DNA of 64,000 nt, taken from positions 29,638 through 93,637 of the forward strand of contig NZ_JAILMR010000086.1 in the NCBI RefSeq assembly GCF_024692365.1. The letters are read 5' to 3'. The stretch's first letter is position 1; every line of letters begins with the position of its first letter. Both the position numbers and the translations under genes were made by a program. A model generated the notes under the pieces. That model ran no database searches and was not told the DNA's origin. It saw only the letters and a program-made list of their open reading frames with translations. The DNA comes from Ruminococcus sp. GTDB taxonomy: Bacteria > Bacillota > Clostridia > Oscillospirales > Ruminococcaceae. Below, in pieces: positions 8,763 to 19,800 of the stretch.

Positions 8763-9647
8763 TTATTTTGTATTTTCCATAGACTGTAGCTCTTCACGGA
8801 CTTTCATAAGTGAAAATCCAAGTAAATTATGCCCGCTCCATTTGCTCGCATCAAGTCTTTCAGGTTCATTCAAGCCTTTTCCACAAGCCCATATCGTATC
8901 TGTGCGAGCACATTCTACAAGATATGCTTTTTCAGTAGTAAATAGTTTATTCTTTAATTCATCATTCTGACTGAATTTTGCTTTTAGTCCGTTTATTGCT
9001 ATTATTTGACGTGATCCTGCCCACACGTTATTAATATATTCTTTAGCTTGACGACCGATGTGTTGCTGTTTTTCAGGATACTCTGTTGCAAGTATAGCCT
9101 TTGCAGATTCTTCATCACCAAATAGCAAACATTTCTGGTGCATGATGTATTGTTCTGCTGAAGTATATTTTGTATCGTTAATCTCAAATGGAGAAAAGAA
9201 CCAGTTGCTTAGGAAGCCAAATGGTTCATCGGGTTTATGAAAGAACACCGCATCAACCTGACGATCCGAAATTTTCAACTTTTCTATAGTCAGCTTTTTA
9301 TCATCAGTACCTTCAACTTGAATATATGCTTCTTTAAGAATTGAAGAGAACGTTAGATATTCTGACCTATATAATTCGACCATTTCATAGAAGAGCTTTG
9401 AAGAATTATACAGTCCAGGTTCTTCACCCCGGATCATGGACATTATCATGGTCATCTGCATTTTTATACCATTTTCATTGCGATATACATTATCTATCAT
9501 AATGCATAAATTTACCGCTCTTTTTCTCAGCTTTTCTGAAACGGATCGAATTGCAGATTGCCTGTCCATCTTATTATTTATGACCTGAATACAGGCATCT
9601 ATCAGGATAGCTGTTTCATATTTATCCCATGGTATTCTTGCAGCCAT
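8763..9647 (-). CDS. NADAR-domain protein with N-terminal IPWDKYE-type domain
   Basis: A 294-aa protein from the ATG at 9647, with GAAGGA about ten bases upstream. Residues about 1-100 begin MAARIPWDKYETAILIDA, a domain I have seen at the start of other Firmicute proteins of unknown role. The C-terminal half (about 130-285) is a NADAR (YbiA/DUF1768) domain: GFLSNWFFSPFEINDTKYTS, then AEQYIMHQK with the conserved E, and a late ARTDTIWACGKGL segment. NADAR enzymes cleave N-glycosidic bonds of ADP-ribose-type substrates, and some remove ADP-ribose from guanine in DNA. It is the last gene of the dnd/dpd-like run. It could detoxify a self-made nucleotide or DNA adduct, or consume an NAD-derived signal; no DarT-like ADP-ribosyltransferase was seen in the window. 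Confidence 0.85.
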   Translation of the reverse strand: MAARIPWDKYETAILIDACIQVINNKMDRQSAIRSVSEKLRKRAVNLCIMIDNVYRNENGIKMQMTMIMSMIRGEEPGLYNSSKLFYEMVELYRSEYLTFSSILKEAYIQVEGTDDKKLTIEKLKISDRQVDAVFFHKPDEPFGFLSNWFFSPFEINDTKYTSAEQYIMHQKCLLFGDEESAKAILATEYPEKQQHIGRQAKEYINNVWAGSRQIIAINGLKAKFSQNDELKNKLFTTEKAYLVECARTDTIWACGKGLNEPERLDASKWSGHNLLGFSLMKVREELQSMENTK

Positions 9648-9723
9648 TTGTCTCACGTCCTTCCTTAAACAAATATATTTCAACTGTGTTTATTAAGTTA
9701 CAGCTGAAGATATATATTACAGC

Positions 9724-10383
9724 TTAAATGGTGTTTCTAATACTCAGACTAACTTTATCAGCTATGTTTTCAGATTTTATCCAATCCAGAATAGAAGGAG
9801 TTATGTCTGTTAGAGTAGCTTTTTTGTCACGAACTTTAATCAGAAAATCTCTTATCTCGTCATCAAATCTCATTTCTTTCAGAAGAGCATCTGCTTTCTG
9901 TCTTGCCTCTTTATAAGAATCTATACTTTCCTGGGTTAAAGGCCACTTCTCACACTTATTAAATGCGGTAATGCAACTTCTCACTACATTTGGTGTCGGG
10001 TGTACAAGAACAATGATATTAAGTCCATTGATAAGATCGCTGTTATTAGTTCTATAAAATGTTTCCCACTCCTTTGATATCGCGCCAATAAATGTATCAG
10101 ACCTGTCTTTGAACTGCGATGGATTCACAGCTTTTGCATCTGAGAAAGTTCTATTTGAGTAATCCATTATATATGCAAGTACAGACGAAGTGTTCGTCTG
10201 TAGAGAAAAGCTAAAATTCTTTCTAGCAAGAATATACGACCTGAGTGTTGGTGCGAGTCTGTCTAATGTATCAAAAAACGTTGAATTTCTCTTAGCCAAG
10301 TTCTGGTTTTCGTTTTCCTGTTCCTTATTATCCATGACTTCATCTATCAGTCCGATAGTTGACTGAATTTTTTCATGTAACAT
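9724..10383 (-). CDS. Unknown 219-aa protein at DpdI-like position
   Basis: The ATG at 10383 lies just after the stop of the large ATPase gene, so the two are co-transcribed. The protein starts MLHEKIQSTIGLIDEVMD and is helical and charged, with a glutamate/asparagine-rich stretch at 19-32. No signal, membrane segment or catalytic motif is visible. In Dpd clusters a small protein of unknown role (DpdI) follows the DpdH ATPase. Position and size fit that, but I cannot show homology by eye. A role as accessory subunit of the ATPase complex is inferred. Confidence 0.65.
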   Translation of the reverse strand: MLHEKIQSTIGLIDEVMDNKEQENENQNLAKRNSTFFDTLDRLAPTLRSYILARKNFSFSLQTNTSSVLAYIMDYSNRTFSDAKAVNPSQFKDRSDTFIGAISKEWETFYRTNNSDLINGLNIIVLVHPTPNVVRSCITAFNKCEKWPLTQESIDSYKEARQKADALLKEMRFDDEIRDFLIKVRDKKATLTDITPSILDWIKSENIADKVSLSIRNTI

Positions 10384-10387
10384 AATC

Positions 10388-13300
10388 TCACACCTCCTTC
10401 AATTCAGCAAGAAGACCATTAAAATCATCCTGTCGCTCTTTAAAACGAGGATCAACACTATCATTCCAATTGCCTTTACGCGTCAACGATTCCTTTTCAC
10501 TGCGCATCTGATCGTATGCGGTATCAACATCCTTGTTTGCTATCCTGAGCATTTCAAGAAAAGGTAAAACAACGCCTATTGGATTTGATGAGAAAGCATA
10601 AAGAATAGAAATATCATCTTCTTCTGAATAATCTCTTTGAAGTAAATTCATCGCCTTTGCAATGTCTGATGCCGAATCTTTAAAATTTTTAAAAATCAAC
10701 TCATCAACTATACTTATATTTATTCCCAGTGAATAAGACCTCTGATAAAAAACCTGAATATCATTGATCAGATCCCGTATATCACTTGCTTCAAGTTCAT
10801 CTTCAATATCAATGTTATCAAAAAAGCTGAGTATTTCAAGTGCTGTTTTACGAGCGAGAGTAGTTTCTTCATCTGCAACTTTATGAACCTTAGAAATAAC
10901 TTTCTGCGTAAGTTCGATAATCTCACGCTTGTCTTTGACGGATTTCTCGGTGTCATTAACATCATTTTCATCAAGAACATACCCTGACTTACGGATTTCT
11001 TTAAGTGCTGCTTGATAAAGCGGATAATTGAGTACATAGTTATCCGTATTAATTGTGACACCTTGAATTAAATTGAAATACCTGACAGATGCAATATAAG
11101 AATCTATAGTTTTAGGTTCATTGTATATGAACTGATGAAGCTCATACCATGCCTGAGAGTGACCTGATAAAAACTCATTGTTTCCATTCTTGGAACTATC
11201 CACGTTAAGGAAAGTCTCGTCTCCAAGGTGATTAAGCTTTGCTTCGCCAATTCTGCCATTGATAATAAGTTTATACACTTTCTCGATCATAGCAGCCTTG
11301 ACGTATGTAGGAATTGATGAACTTTTATCAACGTTCTTTATCACGTTAACAAACTTGTCCTTGTTTCTTTGAAGCCATGATGTCGCAAAATAAATTGCTG
11401 ATGCCGAATCGGGAAAAATCCATGATCTATTTCCAAGATACAGCCACTTTCCAAAGCACAATAGAAGTTGATATGTTTCATCAGTATCTTCAAATATCAC
11501 TATACATCTGTCAAGAGCCTGATCCTGTCTTTCAAAACCGACAAGTCTTCCACCAACTGAATCCTTAAATCTGTTTTTAGAATCAAGTGGTATTCCCTCT
11601 TGCTGCCAGTTGATAGCATCATACACGAAGTTACTGATCTGGTCACGTATAGGAACAAATCGAATGAGTTTTCCTCCATCACGATGCCATGCTATTACAT
11701 TTTCGCGGAAAGAATCATATTCTTTCTGATTTTTAGGATCAATAGTAGGCTGTTCTCTCACAACAGTTTTTAAAGCCTGAACCATTGGCTCCGGTTCATC
11801 TATTACTACAACATTTCCTGTTTCATGTGTTAGTAACGGAGATGATTTTACAGGAACAGGGGCGGAGGGAGCTGCTTTCTTTACTGTTGCAGTGCTTGTA
11901 AGCTTGCTAACGAACTCACCAAAGTCAAGTTCAAAAAAGATTTTCGTATTGATTCCCGCTATACAACCGTTGCTTGTAACATCGAGCGTTTTATTTGTCC
12001 AGAAGCTCATAAATGCAACAAGACGTTTTCTGTAATCTGCTTTCTGTTCCTGTGGTATCTGTGAGGACTGCACTATGTTTCCTATTCTGTTTTCAACAGA
12101 TTCCGGCAGAGCCGAACGCCAGCCTAAGCAGAATTTCGGGAACAATGAAACATCGTACAATGCCTCGTTTACTGCCGGCTCCACTATATCTCTAAGAATA
12201 TATCTCGGTGTTTTATGGTCAGACATAGCGTCATAAAGATTGATGATGGAATTTTGAGTAAACGGGAAAAGAGATATTTGTTTCCCTGATGCAAGCTTGA
12301 ATTTATCCCAATGATCGTGGTCTTTATCTTCGTGGACAGGCATATCTTCAGAATATGCACCGTTTTTCACCCATTCATCGAGTGCATCACTACTGAGAGA
12401 AATAGCATTAAGATACTTGGCAACAAACTGAACAAGATCGTTCTTGTTCTCGCCAATAACTCCATCATGAATAGTGATCTGCTTGGTTATACGGTCACGA
12501 TAGTTATCTCGAAACTGATTGTAGTACTGAGTTGTAGTACCAACAACTGATATAAGTTTACAAAGGTTATCTACTGCATTTGAACCGGTATGACCGGTAA
12601 CAAGAGCGTTGAGAAGAGCCTGATTGACTCCTGTGAACGAGGTGATGTCCTCAACAAAAAGTACCAGATTCTTGCCTTTTCTCTTTAATTCCTGTCTTAT
12701 TTCCTTGAATATCTGCTGAAAATCACCGGGCTCAATGCCTGCACTTGTTTGTATAACTGTCTCAACGAAAGAATTCATGTACAAAGTTATCTTCTCGATG
12801 AACTCATCATTGCCTTCCATAAGGCTGTTTGCAAAGTCCTGAGCTTTTCTATCAGCATATTCAAGCTGATCGATAAAATCAACATCAAGTGTCAAGTCAG
12901 CTTTGCTGAACTGAGCAATAAGATCAAGGTCAACATTTGATGACGAACTTGTTATTTTGCTGTATATCCTATCTATTGGACCTCCTGCTTCCATCAAGCG
13001 TTCCTGAAATGTTGAATTATTGAGTAATGCAATAAGCTTCTTGCGTTTGATATTGCCCAATACTTCACTTGTATCATTCTCTATCTCAACTATGAACTGA
13101 TGATATATTGTTGATTTAAACTTAGCTTCAGTAATAGCCTGATTTGCTTTTACAAGGCGTTCGTATGCTTCTTTGTTTGATATTTCTCTTACTTCCTTTA
13201 TTTCAAGAAGCTGTCTGATTGTTCCTTTGAGTGTATTATCGCTTCTGCGTATCAAAAGAACAACATCATCTTTTTCTTCTTTTGTGGATAGCATAGCGTA

Positions 13301-13570
13301 TAACCAGCGAATAAAGTGAGATTTACCCGCACCGCTTGAACCTTCGACTATTACAAACTGATGCTCATTACTTGTCAGTTCATTATTAAATATGTCCCTG
13401 TATATATCTTCTTCAGATTTATATGTTTCCTCAAACTGATCTCCCGATTTTGTACTGACAACTATCTTGCGAAAAGGTACATGGGTTGCAAGAAAATCAC
13501 CATCTGTACTATCTATAGAATCTATTCTCAGTACCTGACTGATTCTCTTTTTAGCAATTGATGTATTCAT
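10388..13570 (-). CDS. Large P-loop ATPase, DpdH-like
   Basis: A 1060-aa protein. The ATG at 13570 overlaps the last base of the preceding TGA (TGATG). Walker A is IVEGSSGAGKSHFIRWL near residue 77, and a Walker B-like NLVLFVEDITSFTG lies near 306, giving an AAA/STAND-type ATPase domain in the first 450 residues. The middle has a Pro/Val-rich linker (about 560-610). The C-terminal half is helical and resembles no enzyme I know. Dpd restriction clusters carry a protein of this size and layout (DpdH) directly after DpdG, as here. It probably powers assembly or DNA sensing in the effector complex. Family assignment is inferred from gene order, length and Walker motifs. Confidence 0.75.
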   Translation of the reverse strand: MNTSIAKKRISQVLRIDSIDSTDGDFLATHVPFRKIVVSTKSGDQFEETYKSEEDIYRDIFNNELTSNEHQFVIVEGSSGAGKSHFIRWLYAMLSTKEEKDDVVLLIRRSDNTLKGTIRQLLEIKEVREISNKEAYERLVKANQAITEAKFKSTIYHQFIVEIENDTSEVLGNIKRKKLIALLNNSTFQERLMEAGGPIDRIYSKITSSSSNVDLDLIAQFSKADLTLDVDFIDQLEYADRKAQDFANSLMEGNDEFIEKITLYMNSFVETVIQTSAGIEPGDFQQIFKEIRQELKRKGKNLVLFVEDITSFTGVNQALLNALVTGHTGSNAVDNLCKLISVVGTTTQYYNQFRDNYRDRITKQITIHDGVIGENKNDLVQFVAKYLNAISLSSDALDEWVKNGAYSEDMPVHEDKDHDHWDKFKLASGKQISLFPFTQNSIINLYDAMSDHKTPRYILRDIVEPAVNEALYDVSLFPKFCLGWRSALPESVENRIGNIVQSSQIPQEQKADYRKRLVAFMSFWTNKTLDVTSNGCIAGINTKIFFELDFGEFVSKLTSTATVKKAAPSAPVPVKSSPLLTHETGNVVVIDEPEPMVQALKTVVREQPTIDPKNQKEYDSFRENVIAWHRDGGKLIRFVPIRDQISNFVYDAINWQQEGIPLDSKNRFKDSVGGRLVGFERQDQALDRCIVIFEDTDETYQLLLCFGKWLYLGNRSWIFPDSASAIYFATSWLQRNKDKFVNVIKNVDKSSSIPTYVKAAMIEKVYKLIINGRIGEAKLNHLGDETFLNVDSSKNGNNEFLSGHSQAWYELHQFIYNEPKTIDSYIASVRYFNLIQGVTINTDNYVLNYPLYQAALKEIRKSGYVLDENDVNDTEKSVKDKREIIELTQKVISKVHKVADEETTLARKTALEILSFFDNIDIEDELEASDIRDLINDIQVFYQRSYSLGINISIVDELIFKNFKDSASDIAKAMNLLQRDYSEEDDISILYAFSSNPIGVVLPFLEMLRIANKDVDTAYDQMRSEKESLTRKGNWNDSVDPRFKERQDDFNGLLAELKEV

Positions 13571-14388
13571 CACTTCACCGCCTTTTTGATAATGATATGA
13601 GTAATATCGGAAGTAAATTCATGCTCTTCATTTGGGAACAGATGCCACGTTTTCTCACTGTCAAGGTGCTTTTTCAGTTCAATTTCTTTATTATCATGAA
13701 GTAGTCTTAGTGCATTTGACATTGCAAGGTTCAGTGTCAGAGTTGTTTTGGCGTTCTTTAATGCTACAGAAGAATTGCCGTGAAGATTATCAAGAAACTC
13801 CTCGACAGAGTATTCTTTGTTTTTTTCAAAGTTTCCGAGAACAATAAAGTCCTTCAATGCAGTATACATATTAGGAAGAAATACTTTAGCCTGTTCCTGA
13901 AAATAGCCGAAACCAAGAAAGTTTATCCAGAAACGAACACCAAGTATTACATCTTTCTCCAGTTTTAGCGAAGGTATTCCTGTTTCGGAATTTATCAGTC
14001 GGATTACTTCATCAGAAGTGGTAACAGAACCATAATTCAGCCATTCATCATTGGCTTCAAGAAAGCAGGATATAATTTTAAAAAAGTCAGAAGATTTATC
14101 TTTAAAGACAACAGAATTACAGAACAAACGGAAAGCTGTTAATGATTTGATATCTTCTTTTTTACCAGTGAATACGACTTTTTTCTCATCGTTATAACCT
14201 ATAAGCTCCAGTTCCTTCGCTGTTTCAAACACAGGACTAAAGTAGGATGTCTTAGCAGTACTTAGTTTTGATGGTATAAGGATACTATCCAGTTCTTTTT
14301 CATCTATCGGACCTTTATCCGCTACGATTTGACTTATCGAAAGAACACGTTCCGGAATAGGTTCTGTCTTGATCGAACTAAAAAACAT
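13570..14388 (-). CDS. DpdG-like protein of unknown function
   Basis: A 272-aa protein starting MFFSSIKTEPIPERVLSISQ. The ATG at 14388 overlaps the TAA of the RecQ-like gene (TAATG), with GGAGC upstream. The first 80 residues look like a winged-helix: a helix-turn-helix over VLSISQIVADKGPIDEKELD, then a hydrophobic VFETAKELELIGY segment. A second helical domain follows. There is no catalytic motif. Its position between RecQ-like helicase and large ATPase matches DpdG of 7-deazaguanine restriction clusters. It may bind DNA for the helicases. The link to DpdG is by order and size, not by alignment. Confidence 0.68.
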   Translation of the reverse strand: MFFSSIKTEPIPERVLSISQIVADKGPIDEKELDSILIPSKLSTAKTSYFSPVFETAKELELIGYNDEKKVVFTGKKEDIKSLTAFRLFCNSVVFKDKSSDFFKIISCFLEANDEWLNYGSVTTSDEVIRLINSETGIPSLKLEKDVILGVRFWINFLGFGYFQEQAKVFLPNMYTALKDFIVLGNFEKNKEYSVEEFLDNLHGNSSVALKNAKTTLTLNLAMSNALRLLHDNKEIELKKHLDSEKTWHLFPNEEHEFTSDITHIIIKKAVK

Positions 14389-16844
14389 TATGTCAGCTCC
14401 TTCTTAATAATATAGTCGTATTTACAAGCACCGTTTACCAGTTCGGATATATGCTTGTTCCGTCTTGGAACATAAAAATCGGAGTTTACTACATATACTC
14501 GGTTATACTCTTTGCCTGAAGTGATATTGAGCAATTTGCCAGCAAGGTCTTCATCATCACCAATACAGAAAACAATAGTACCGGAAAGATAATAGTGACT
14601 ATTCATGCGGCTGAGTTCAAAAAACTCTCTGTATCCCATGCAGAACTGCGCAGGTATTATAGTCTCAATGTTTAGTAATTCAGAAGCATATTCAGTTTCA
14701 TCAGGTACTACAATAATATCGGCACCGAAACTGAACAACTTATTTGTTATTTCATAAGGATTTTTCTCACAAATGATCAACATTTCTTTAGTTTCGTTCA
14801 TTATATCACACAATGTTTTTGATGGTGATAATTCAGGGAAGAATACAGGCTTCTTTAAAGGAAAGCTTTTTCTTTTGTCAGCATGTAAATTATTATGATT
14901 GTTGCATCCGGCACAATATTCGTCGGTAAGCAGATAGATGTCATTAAACATTGATGACCAACAGCTTTTTCCGATTCTGCAAAGTTTAGATGCAAGTTCA
15001 TTTATATCTGAATAAATGCTATTGCTTTCATCCTCACGGACTTTACTGAACATATCAATAGTCTGAGGTGTATCATATCTGATTCGTTTATCAACAAGCT
15101 CTATGTTGAAAAAATAACGGTCATTATCATATTTCACATCAATTATCTGTATCAATCCGGCTCTTCTGAGCAGGAGAATAACATAGACGTTCCATGTGAT
15201 GTCAGCGTTGTTTACATCAACATAAAATTTATCTGAGTCATTGTAATTAGGCTTGACAGATGTATCTATCAAAATTGAGTCAAGCTGAATATTGGCTTTT
15301 CGGCTGTTCAACATACTGAACCAACGTCCGCTTAGCTTCTCAACTGTTAGTACTTTCTGTGTCATGGACATTGCAGCTTTAATATCATCATCGGTGTAAA
15401 GCATAACACCAAGACATGGCAGACCATCACGACCTCCACGTCCGCATTCCTGATAATACTGATCCGGACCAGAAGGAACATAGGAATGGATAACCGTTCT
15501 TACATCTTTCTTGTCAACACCTACACCAAAGGCACAGGTTGCTATCATAAGGTCAAACTTATCATTTACCCATTCATTTATGATCCTTTCGCGATCAGAT
15601 GGACCTGTTCTTCCGGTGAATACCCTTGTGTTGTTAAAACCGCTTTCAGCCAATTCACTGCGTAAAGTGTCTGCATCGTCAGGAGAATTGACATATATTA
15701 TCATTGGTCGGGGAAGCTTGCAGACAAGTTCTTTTATCCTATTGTGCTTCTCAGTATATGAATTGCATTTTATAATATCAAATCGTGGTTCTTTTCTAAG
15801 TGAATCAAGTCTTATCTCTATCCAGCGGTCATCATCGGAATAGAACATTTTAAGGTTATCGACTGTTTTTTTGCTGAATGTAGCAGAAAGAAGATACGTT
15901 CTGAGTGATGGATTATCTTTTGCCAAAATTCTTCTGAAAGAATCGAGACATTGAAAATCTACGCGGAAAGAAGCACCCCATTCGATAATAATATGTGCCT
16001 CATCAATAACAAGGTTTTTCAAATAACCACATGAATTAGCTTTGAAAATACTATTTTGAATTCGAGGATTTTTAATTAGTGCTTCCGGTGAAACAAACAG
16101 CATCCGGACACACCTTTTTTCAATGGCAGAAACCAAATTATCAACATTACAGCCACTATGATAATACATTATCTCTTTATCGTTTTTAGGATCAATTATC
16201 TTTGAAGCATTTCTATGCTGATCGAGCATAAGCGAGATTGTAGGTACAATAATAACAGTCAGGCTTTCATCATACTGATATGATACAGTCTGCGTTATAA
16301 GACTTTTTCCTCCACCGGTAGACATGGCAACCATAGCTGTATAACCATCCGGTACTCTTAACGCTCCAATAACAGCAAGCTGCTGTTCTATTGATTTGAA
16401 TGTTCTAAACTTTTTATTTGTAAGACTGTAAATGTATGGATTTACATCCTTGATCTCGTTTTCATCAGTTGTTATCTGTACAGGTTGACTGTCAAATACA
16501 GTTCTGACAAAGAAATCATTAACATACTGTGGAAGATCATAATTGGCATAAATGCTTCCTTTTGAATGATGTATCATCAATCCAAAACGATTAGGTAATG
16601 ACAACTCATAGCCTTTAATTTTTATATCTGTTTTGAGAAAAAGCAGATAGTTTCTTAGAGAACATTCAAATTCTATTTTGTTTTCGATGGTTTGCGATAA
16701 CGCAAAACGCTTATACGCATTTATCATTCGTATAGCTACAGCAGAGTTAGTGCTATTGCTACTTAATAGTTTTGCAATATCAATAGTCAAGTCAGGAGCA
16801 TCAAAGAAATCATGTACCTTACAAATTATATCTTGATTGGTCAT
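14388..16844 (-). CDS. RecQ-like DEAH helicase, DpdF-like
   Basis: An 818-aa superfamily 2 helicase. Motif I is MSTGGGKSLITQTV (about 175), motif II is VIDEAHIIIEWG (about 280), motif III is LSATFS, and motif VI lies in QYYQECGRGGRDGLPCLG (about 470), all of the RecQ type. IATCAFGVGVDKKDVRTVIH precedes motif VI. A C-terminal domain holds a CAGCNNHNNLH cysteine/histidine cluster that may bind zinc. The ATG at 16844 overlaps the stop of the SNF2 gene by four bases, so the two helicases are coupled. Dpd clusters carry a SNF2/RecQ-like pair (DpdE, DpdF) in this order. It is expected to unwind or translocate on target DNA. Confidence 0.85.
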   Translation of the reverse strand: MTNQDIICKVHDFFDAPDLTIDIAKLLSSNSTNSAVAIRMINAYKRFALSQTIENKIEFECSLRNYLLFLKTDIKIKGYELSLPNRFGLMIHHSKGSIYANYDLPQYVNDFFVRTVFDSQPVQITTDENEIKDVNPYIYSLTNKKFRTFKSIEQQLAVIGALRVPDGYTAMVAMSTGGGKSLITQTVSYQYDESLTVIIVPTISLMLDQHRNASKIIDPKNDKEIMYYHSGCNVDNLVSAIEKRCVRMLFVSPEALIKNPRIQNSIFKANSCGYLKNLVIDEAHIIIEWGASFRVDFQCLDSFRRILAKDNPSLRTYLLSATFSKKTVDNLKMFYSDDDRWIEIRLDSLRKEPRFDIIKCNSYTEKHNRIKELVCKLPRPMIIYVNSPDDADTLRSELAESGFNNTRVFTGRTGPSDRERIINEWVNDKFDLMIATCAFGVGVDKKDVRTVIHSYVPSGPDQYYQECGRGGRDGLPCLGVMLYTDDDIKAAMSMTQKVLTVEKLSGRWFSMLNSRKANIQLDSILIDTSVKPNYNDSDKFYVDVNNADITWNVYVILLLRRAGLIQIIDVKYDNDRYFFNIELVDKRIRYDTPQTIDMFSKVREDESNSIYSDINELASKLCRIGKSCWSSMFNDIYLLTDEYCAGCNNHNNLHADKRKSFPLKKPVFFPELSPSKTLCDIMNETKEMLIICEKNPYEITNKLFSFGADIIVVPDETEYASELLNIETIIPAQFCMGYREFFELSRMNSHYYLSGTIVFCIGDDEDLAGKLLNITSGKEYNRVYVVNSDFYVPRRNKHISELVNGACKYDYIIKKELT

Positions 16845-19800
16845 TTTTTAACCATCCTTACATAGCATACTGAGTCAAGAACAAGTTTTGGCTTGGAAAA
16901 CGCTTCAAATATGATCTCATTTGTTCTCTTCTTTTCCTCTGAATCTATATCTTTGCCAAAATAATCATTGGCAGCACATAATGAACAATGTTCTTTGTTT
17001 AGAGTATCTTTCAAACCACTTATTTTTCTACGCTTATGGAACTCTTCAAAAGCCTGCTTTTTGGCTATCTCATGGCAAACCGATACTTTATCTGTCCATT
17101 CTGAAACAGGGTGAGTTTCTTTGAACCATGAAAGATTTGATATGCCGTATCTTTCTTTTATTTGCAGAAAATCATTTGAGCGACTTCGTCTACCTAAGTT
17201 TGCATAATAATTTCTTAACTGAGAGACAGGTATATTAAAATACTTTTGAAATGCTTTTATGACCTTCTGATCTTTCTCAACACTTATTCCATCAATTGGA
17301 ACATATATGCTTATGATTTCGGAAGAAAGAAATGCTCTGTATTGGTTTATTTGCTTTAATGAGATTCCGTTTTGTAGTAAAAGTAGTTCATTAGGACTAC
17401 TGTACCAGCTAAAAACAAAACCATCCCAGTTGATATCGCTTTCAATTGCAAAAGCTGCGCATTTGCCTTTGTATGCATTTACTGCATTAGACACAATGCT
17501 GTCATATATACCGTCACCAGGTGCAAAGAAGTGAAGATAATCGTTTGCTAAAGCTTGGTTACGTTCAAACGTTCCCAGTATAATAGAATTATTATTTTTA
17601 AGTCTTTTTTCACCATTCATTATTCTAATGCGATTTTGCATTCTATATAGCTTATTGTTTATAATTGTGTTCAAATCAGGTGGAACAAATAAAGTGTTGT
17701 AAGCAGATTTAGGTGAGAAAGAAGACACATTAAAACATACTACATTTTCAGAAATAGCTTGTCCCCAGAAACCAGCCAAAGAAGCCCAGGACATCATAGA
17801 ATTACGAAATAGTTCGCTCTCATTCTCATTATACCGTTTAACAGTTTTCTCAATTTCTTTATTAACATACTGATATTTATATGCCGCTACGTCAAAATGT
17901 CTTTCCTCCTTGACTTGCTTCTCTATTTTTTTGATTTCTTCAATCATATCATCAACAATAGATGACAGACCATACTTAAAATCGTTCATTACAGAGTGCT
18001 TTATCTGTTCATCAATATCATTCATTATGATTTCAAGACCGCTTTGTGATTTGCTGAAGATATTAAGACCTTTATTCCATATATCAGCAAGATCCTTTTC
18101 CACGGAGTCCTGAGCGTACACAATAACAGACACTACGTCCTTACTCTTGTCTCTGCCAATTCGGTCAAGTCGTCCTATGCGCTGTTCAAGTGTATTAGCA
18201 CTCCAGGGAAGATCAAGACAGATGAGTTCATCAGCAATCTGAAAGTTTCTTCCTTCACCGCCGCTCTCATCTGAAAGCATAATGCGACATACCTGTTCGT
18301 TTTGAAAACGATATGTGTTTAATTCCAATTCATCAGGTGTCATACCTTCACAAAAAAATGCACATTGATGTTCACCAAATACATTGGTCAGTAACTGACG
18401 AAACAGTCTGTGAGTTCCTGTAAAGTGAGTAAAAATCAGAACCTTTTTATCATAGGCTTCTTGGTCCAGATAATCGCAGATAGTAACCATTCTTGACATA
18501 GATTCTGTAGGATCATCCAAAATGCTGCCTATATTTTTTATCGTTCGCATATCCTCAGATATCCACCTTGCGGTAAGTTCTCTTATTTCAGATGGAACAG
18601 AAGGATTCTTTTTAAGTTCATCAAAAAATGCTGATGAAGAACTAAAAAAGGAACTGATAAGTGGAAGAATATTATTATCAAAGCTTTTTTTGTCAAATGC
18701 GCTACCAGATATCCAATCAGACAAAAGAGAGTATATTCTGAATTCAGTATTATTGAACTCAGTATCCATTTCATACGGTATCTCTTTAAGAACCCTATTA
18801 TTAGTATCTTCCGGCTTTTTTCTGTTACGAATTATGCATTTTTCAAGTTGGTAAGCTTCACAAATATATGCAACTATCCTTTCCAGTCTTAGCACAGAGA
18901 AGTTTTCATCTTCATAATTAAGTTTTTCAAGATCATCTTCTATAGCATTATCGTTGGTTTTATCAGCTATGTCTTCAAGAGCATCTACTAGTTCTTCAAA
19001 AGCCTCTCTCGTGTCCTCTGTGTGCTCATTATCTGATTCTTTTATGGCTTCTTTGTAATCTTCGAGGTATGTTACTGCGGAATGTACTTTGCGAAGTATC
19101 TTATTTTGCAATTCCAACAAACTTATAAACTTTTCTTCAGACATACGACCATACCTATTTGGCTGAATTAGCGAAAGGAGCTTATGAAATTGCTTATTTC
19201 TACTTTGAACAGGGGTTGCGCTAAGCATTATCACATTATCTGTTAAGCGACTAAGCTCTAAAATATTAAAATATTTAATAGGATCATCCAAAATTGAATG
19301 AACTTCATCAACAATTAAGAAATCACATGATTCACTTACATTTCCAATGATACTTAGAGGGATAATTCTGATAATATTACCATTTTTATCTTTACCTTCA
19401 AAAATACGAAATTTAAACGCCAGTTCCGTTCTCCATTGTTCTACTAATGTATCAGGAATACATAGCAATATCTTTTTGTTTTTTTTATCCGAAAGATATA
19501 CTTTAAGAACAGAAGCTGCCTCTATTGTTTTTCCCAGACCCACTTCATCAGCTATCATGTATCTGCAATTGGGTTCAGAAAGACAACGCATAACGGTTTT
19601 TAGCTGGTATGGCTTTAGAAATATCTTACAGCCGGCAAGTTCCTTAAATCCATAAAATGCATTGTCTATTGTATGCATAGTTTTATTAACTGCACTTCTG
19701 CCAAAATACCACATTGGATTCTGAAGCTCGAAACGTTTCATCTGAGAAAGAGGTGATATTTCACCGGAATTAAAGCTAGCTTCAATATCCTTTTCACAAA

